Source: Streptomyces sp. NBC_00691 (GTDB lineage: Bacteria; Actinomycetota; Actinomycetes; Streptomycetales; Streptomycetaceae). From it: DNA of 64,000 nt. The stretch covers positions 7,192,001 through 7,256,000 of the forward strand of contig NZ_CP109007.1 in assembly GCF_036226665.1 (NCBI RefSeq), in the 5' to 3' direction. The position numbers and the translations under genes are program-made. The stretch's first letter is position 1; the number at the start of each line of letters is the position of its first letter. Below are positions 60,238 to 64,000 of this stretch, in pieces. A model generated the notes under the pieces. That model saw nothing but the letters and a program-made list of their open reading frames with translations, searched no databases and was not told where the DNA came from.

Positions 60238-61455
60238 ATGGCCGACCTTCATACCCGCGGGGCCGCGACCGGAGCAGGGGACCGGTCGCGGCCCCGCGCC
60301 GTCCTGCCCGCGCTCTGCGCCACCCAGATCACCAGCTGGGGCATCCTCTACTACGCCTTCCCGGTCCTGAACCCGCAGATCACCGCCGACAGCGGCTGGT
60401 CCACCGGCGCCACCATGGCCGCGTTCTCACTTGCCCTCGTCGTCTCCGGGCTCACGGGAATCCGAGTCGGCCGGATCATCGACCGCCGCGGCCCACGCAC
60501 AGTCATGACGGCAGGCTCCACGGCCGGGGTCCTGAGTCTGGTGATCGTGGCCATGGCGCCGAACCTGCCGGTCTTCTTCGCCGGCTGGCTGCTGGGCGGG
60601 TTCGCCATGGCGGCCACCTTCTACCAGCCCGCGTTCGCCGCACTCACTCGCTGGTGGGCCCCGGATCACGTCCGAGCGCTCACGGTCGTCACCCTCGCCG
60701 GCGGCCTCGCCTCCACCGTCTTCGCCCCGCTCACCGCTGCGCTCGCCGACCACCTGTCGTGGCGCGAGACCTATCTCGTGCTGGCGGCGATCCTCGCCAC
60801 CGTCACGATCCCGGCCCACGCGATCGCCCTCAAAGCTCCCTGGCCCCAGGCAGCACCCTCACCCGTCGATACCGCCGAGAGCCCGAGCGCCGTAGCCCGA
60901 AGCCGACCGTTCCTCCTGCTCACGATCGCGTTCACGCTCTCGGCCTTCGCGATGTACGCCGTCGTCGTCACTCTCGTCCCGCTCCTGCTCGAACGCGGCT
61001 ACACCACAGCCCAAGCGGCCTGGGCTCTCGGTCTCGGCGGCGCAGGCCAGACCCTCGGCCGTACCCTCTACGCGCCGCTGGCCCGCCGCACCGGCACGAC
61101 AGCCCGCACCGCGACCCTCATCGCACTCGGCGCCCTGACCACGGCGGCCCTCGCCGTCACCCCTGGCCCCTACAGCCTGGTGGTCGCGGCGTCGATCGCG
61201 GCCGGCATGGTCCGCGGCAACCTCACCCTCCTCCAGGCCACCGCCATCACCGACCGCTGGGGCACACGGCACTACGGCCGGCTCTCCGCCCTCCTCAGCG
61301 CCCCCGCCATGACAGCCTCCGCTCTCGCGCCCTTCGCTGCAGCCACGCTCGCCTCAATCCTGGGCGGCTACCCGGAGTTGTTCGGAGTGCTCGCCGGCCT
61401 CGCGGCGGCGTCCGTAATCGTGGCCACGGCGACATCCGTACGAGGAAGGGAATGA
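60238..61455 (+). CDS. MFS transporter of the arsenic operon
   Basis: 405 residues from ATG at 60238, 7 bases after the arsI stop. About 12 membrane segments with the MFS loop VGRIIDRRGPRTVM. A probable exporter of an organoarsenical: in known arsinothricin clusters an MFS exporter (ArsQ) accompanies ArsL and ArsM, so this one, though in another operon, is a candidate; ArsK- or ArsJ-like roles are alternatives. The stop is followed by a gap to 61927 with a hairpin at 61697 and the panD leader, no other gene. Confidence 0.88.
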   Translation: MADLHTRGAATGAGDRSRPRAVLPALCATQITSWGILYYAFPVLNPQITADSGWSTGATMAAFSLALVVSGLTGIRVGRIIDRRGPRTVMTAGSTAGVLSLVIVAMAPNLPVFFAGWLLGGFAMAATFYQPAFAALTRWWAPDHVRALTVVTLAGGLASTVFAPLTAALADHLSWRETYLVLAAILATVTIPAHAIALKAPWPQAAPSPVDTAESPSAVARSRPFLLLTIAFTLSAFAMYAVVVTLVPLLLERGYTTAQAAWALGLGGAGQTLGRTLYAPLARRTGTTARTATLIALGALTTAALAVTPGPYSLVVAASIAAGMVRGNLTLLQATAITDRWGTRHYGRLSALLSAPAMTASALAPFAAATLASILGGYPELFGVLAGLAAASVIVATATSVRGRE

Positions 61456-61696
61456 TTCCGAGCGTCGAGGCCGACGATCTCGGCACAGTGCCGGCGTCTC
61501 TGCCCCGCCTTGCTCGCGAGTTCGACGCTGCCGAGGCTCTCGGGCGCGGCAGGCAGCGAGCCGACTCCTGGAGCGGTCGACCGTCGCCTGGCCGATGGTC
61601 AAAGGGGCTGTGTTCCGTACACCGGGTCGAGGACAGTCCCCGACAGGTCGGCTGTGCATGGCCGCACGACGTCCGTGGGCACGGAGGGACCTTCCG

Positions 61697-61721
61697 CATG
61701 CCTGATGGCTCATCAGGCATG
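61697..61721. terminator. Hairpin after the MFS gene
   Basis: Perfect 11-base stem CATGCCTGATG (61697-61707) with its complement (61711-61721) and a GCT loop. About 240 bases after the MFS stop, so a terminator role is possible but not certain. Confidence 0.5.
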
Positions 61722-61878
61722 TCGGCATTCGGTCAGCATGAGTCCCCGCGAGTTCCGTGGCGATCGTCCCAACAGGCGTGGACACCAAGGGACACCCAGG
61801 CAGAAAGCCGTCTGGCCCGACGGGAGCGATGTTCCTCACAGACATCGTCCGGCATGTGCCGGTGTAGAGTCGCGAGCG

Positions 61879-61908
61879 CCCTTGACCTGCACGAAGCAGG
61901 CAGGGAGC
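61879..61908 (+). repeat. Hairpin in the panD leader, second copy of the 27321-27350 repeat
   Basis: CCCTTGACCTGC-ACGAA-GCAGGCAGGGAGC, identical to 27321-27350 except in the loop. It lies 20 bases before the panD start codon, in the 5' untranslated region. Confidence 0.55.
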
Positions 61909-61927
61909 CGTCTTAGAGGAGTCCATC

Positions 61928-61960
61928 GTGCTGCGCACCATGTTCAAGTCCAAGATCTGA
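61928..61960 (+). pseudogene. panD: 5' stub of panD (aspartate 1-decarboxylase), probable attachment site
   Basis: GTG at 61928 starts MLRTMFKSKI, which is the N-terminus of streptomycete aspartate 1-decarboxylase (normally continuing HRATVTQADLHYVG), after AGAGGAG. The frame ends at TGA right after these ten codons and the following sequence is unrelated. A tyrosine recombinase gene begins about 120 bases downstream. I infer that an integrative element entered panD between codons about 5 and 11, and that the rest of panD lies at the far end of the element, outside the window. Confidence 0.75.
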
Positions 61961-62081
61961 CTATTTGGCGTTGCCGCAGGTCAGGGGCATCATGTGCCCC
62001 CCTCAGGTCAGCAAACGGTCAGCATGCGTCCGCATGCTGTCCCCGCTTGCCGGCCTTCGACCTACAGTGCGGCGCCTGAGC

Positions 62082-63251
62082 ATGATCCTTGGGCTGGAAC
62101 GGATGGTTCGCGACATGGCCCGACAGCTCGCCCGCGGCATGGGTTCCTTCTTCAAGGACTGCGGCTGCGCCAAGTCCACCCGCTGCCCTCACCCGTACTC
62201 GATCCGTTTCCGAGACGCGCTGGGCAAGCAGCGTGAGGAGTCCGGGTACGACACGCAGGACGATGCGATCGAGCGGCTCACGCAGCTGTATGCGGAGAAG
62301 AAGACCACGGCGCCGTCGGTGGCGGCGGCTCGCCGGGAGCTGGGGCAGCTGACGGTCGAGGAGTACGCCAAGCAGTGGCGGCCGAGGCAGCGCAGGATGA
62401 CGGACTACTCCACGGGCGAGCACGTCGACAGTTCGATCAACGTGCACATCGTCCCGCGTTTGGGAGCGCGGAAGCTGAACTCGGTCACCCCGATGGTGGT
62501 CGAGCGCTTCCTGGAGGAGATGGAGAACGACGGGGTCGGCCGGGGCAACCAGGTGAACATCTTCCGCGTCTTGAAGACGATTCTTCGGGATGCGTATGCC
62601 AAGGGGGCGATGGCGGACGATCCGGTGCAGGGGGTCCAGGAACCCGAATATGTGCGGGGCACTGTCGCCATCCCGTCGCTCGCTTACGTGAAGCAGGCGC
62701 TGGCTGTTGCCGATGAGGACTTGGCGCTGGAGATCGTCATGATGACGGGATGCGGCCTGCGCAACGGCGAGGCGCGGGCGGTGAACGTAAACAACGTCGT
62801 GGCCCAGGATGTGTACCGGGTGCGCGAGCAGATCTACTCCAACACGCTGAGGCCGGCGAAGCTGAAGCACCGCAAGGCGGGGGAGTTCCGGGAGGTTCCC
62901 CTGCCCCGGTCGGTGCGGGAGGCGATCGAGCGGTACGCGGCCAAGCACGGCACCACGAGGGACGGCTATCTGCTGCGCGGCCCGGGTGGCTACTTCACCG
63001 AGGGCATGGAGCGACGCCGGGTGAGGAAGCTCTTCGCGGACCTTCCGCCGGAGGCGGGAGTGGGGATGTACGGCTTCCGGCACTACTTCGCCTCGAACGC
63101 CCTTGGCAACGGCATCCCCATCACCGACGTCGCGGAGTGGATGGGCCACAGGTCCATCGAGGAGACGTACCGCACGTACCGGCACCTGATGCCGGGCAGT
63201 ATCACCAAGGCCGCCCGGATCCTGGACGCCGGCCTCTGGGAAGCCGCCTGA
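62082..63251 (+). CDS. int: Tyrosine recombinase (phage/ICE-type integrase)
   Basis: About 389 residues from ATG at 62082; ATGs at 62103, 62115 and 62139 are alternatives and no ribosome site decides. N-terminal Arm-type domain (KSTRCPHPYSIRFRDALGKQREESGYDT), SAM-like core-binding domain (VEEYAKQW...NVHIVPRLGARKLNSVTP), and catalytic domain: Arg in GLRNGEARAV, Lys hairpin KHRKAGEFREVPLP, MYGFRHYFAS, WMGHRSIEETYRTYRHL with the nucleophile Tyr. The HxxR histidine is replaced by Tyr (YGFR). Expected to insert its element at the panD site next to it. Confidence 0.92.
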   Translation: MILGLERMVRDMARQLARGMGSFFKDCGCAKSTRCPHPYSIRFRDALGKQREESGYDTQDDAIERLTQLYAEKKTTAPSVAAARRELGQLTVEEYAKQWRPRQRRMTDYSTGEHVDSSINVHIVPRLGARKLNSVTPMVVERFLEEMENDGVGRGNQVNIFRVLKTILRDAYAKGAMADDPVQGVQEPEYVRGTVAIPSLAYVKQALAVADEDLALEIVMMTGCGLRNGEARAVNVNNVVAQDVYRVREQIYSNTLRPAKLKHRKAGEFREVPLPRSVREAIERYAAKHGTTRDGYLLRGPGGYFTEGMERRRVRKLFADLPPEAGVGMYGFRHYFASNALGNGIPITDVAEWMGHRSIEETYRTYRHLMPGSITKAARILDAGLWEAA

Positions 63252-63342
63252 TCCCCCGATTTGAGGGAACAGCAGGTTCTTCCTCTGCCGGTGGTGTGGC
63301 GGTCACCCGAGAACGGACCAGCCAAAACGTCCACGAGTGGCG

Positions 63343-63363
63343 GGCCCGGCCGAGGGCCGGGCC
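63343..63363 (+). terminator. Hairpin after the integrase gene
   Basis: GGCCCGGCC-GAG-GGCCGGGCC, a perfect nine-base stem, 91 bases after the integrase stop and just before the end of the convergent aldolase gene at 63380. May serve both genes. Confidence 0.7.
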
Positions 63364-63379
63364 GGGAATGGTCCGTGAC

Positions 63380-64000
63380 TCAGGCGGTCGTGGCGGCCCC
63401 CGCGAGGAGTGACAAGAGGCGGGCACCTCCGTGCCGACCGCGTCCCGCGCGCGGCCGAGGTAGGCGCGGGGGTCCACGGTCTCGGGGTGCGTGTCCAGGT
63501 GGTCCCGGACGGAGCGGGTGAAGAGCGCGTTGAGGTGGGTGGAGACGTTCATCTTGGTCATGCCAGCCTCGACCGCCTTCGCGAGATCCGCCTCCCCGAC
63601 CCCGGAGGAGCAGTGCAGGACGAGGGGCACGTCGACGGCGTCGCGCAGGCGGCTGATGAGCGCGAAGTCCAGGGACGCGTCACGGGTGCGCATGGCGTGC
63701 GAGCTGCCCACGGCCACGGCCAGGGCGTCGACGCCCGTGGCCTCGACGAACGCCCGTACCTCGTCCGGGTCGGTGCGGACGCCCGGGGCGTGGGCCCCGT
63801 CCTTGCCTCCCACCCCGCCCAGCTCGGCCTCCACCCAGACGCCCTCTCGGCGGCAGGAGGCCGTGACAGCGCGGGTGGTGACGAGGTTCTCCCCGTACGG
63901 GGACGTGGAGGCGTCGAACATCACGGAGGTGAAGCCGAGTTCGACGGCCTGGCGGACCAGGGGTTCGGACTCGGCGTGGTCCAGGTGGACGGCGACGGGC
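63380..64000 (-). pseudogene. Class II (KbaY/GatY-type) aldolase, frameshifted near C-terminus, 5' end outside window
   Basis: Residues visible begin VAVHLDHAESEP (zinc-binding HxDH) and include FDASTSPYGENL, VEAELGGVGGKDG, VGSSHAM, VPLVLHCSSGVG and TKMNVSTHLNALFTRSV, so this is a fructose/tagatose-bisphosphate aldolase-like protein. After GTEV (about 63424) the frame runs on without sense past the gene's normal end. Removing one missing base gives RLLSLLAGAATTA and a stop at 63380, the expected helix end. One G of an original GGTGGCCC is probably lost; either a real frameshift or a sequencing error. LHCSSG where LHGSSG is usual. Confidence 0.75.

Noticed and set aside
63202..63379. Aldolase C-terminal extension of about 60 residues
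   Set aside because: The extension is antisense to the integrase 3' end and low-complexity; a single missing base explains it and restores a normal C-terminus.

Overview
The window is high-GC DNA, almost certainly from a Streptomyces or close relative. The signs are very strong GC bias at third codon positions, GTG and TTG starts, overlapping stop/start junctions, a SpoIIE-type phosphatase, PII/AmtB, DUF427, PucR regulators and a panD 5' end of streptomycete type. I see no rRNA, tRNA, CRISPR array or insertion sequence.

Left part (1-25.1 kb): after the window-truncated SpoIIE-family phosphatase and a phytanoyl-CoA-dioxygenase-like gene comes a catabolic gene set, nearly all on the minus strand and read from about 20.2 kb down to 3.3 kb. 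In order it encodes a Baeyer-Villiger monooxygenase, alpha/beta hydrolase, flavin amine oxidase, membrane protein, aldehyde dehydrogenase, alcohol dehydrogenase, class III aminotransferase, two CoA ligases, SDR, acyl-CoA dehydrogenase, APH-like kinase, DUF485 protein and SSS symporter. The order fits amine -> ketone -> ester/lactone -> hydroxyacid -> acid -> acyl-CoA. Rightward genes (APC permease, a dihydrodipicolinate-reductase-like dehydrogenase, a FAD amine oxidase) look like part of the same amine programme. A conserved ~99 bp promoter-proximal element occurs three times, each directly upstream of a transcription unit and in the matching orientation, and defines a small local regulon.

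Middle part (25-38 kb): a PuuR-like XRE-cupin regulator, two PucR regulators, a ferredoxin-reductase/desaturase pair (DesA3-like system), a double-DUF427 protein, amtB-glnK, and a pst phosphate operon with a fused PstC-PstA permease.

Right part (38.2-61.5 kb) is an arsenic island. It combines classical resistance (three arsR/arsC/acr3/arsO modules, arsP, arsI, an MFS exporter and seven ArsR regulators in total) with what looks like biosynthesis of an arsinothricin-type organoarsenical: a radical SAM ArsL-like enzyme, a FemAB/GNAT-like acyltransferase, a CobW GTPase, ArsM, an ATP-grasp ligase and an ArsN1-like N-acetyltransferase. A complete five-gene 5'-methylthioadenosine salvage operon (mtnA-B-D-C-P) follows the ATP-grasp gene. 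Its start is explained if ArsL transfers the aminocarboxypropyl group of SAM to arsenite and releases MTA. The arsL operon and the ATP-grasp/mtn operon are preceded by homologous leaders of about 325 bp with identical internal spacing and the same promoter/operator core, so they are probably controlled together.

Right edge (61.9-64 kb): a 10-codon stub of panD next to a tyrosine recombinase marks an integration junction. Beyond it lies a class II aldolase gene that runs off the window and carries a one-base frameshift near its C-terminus.
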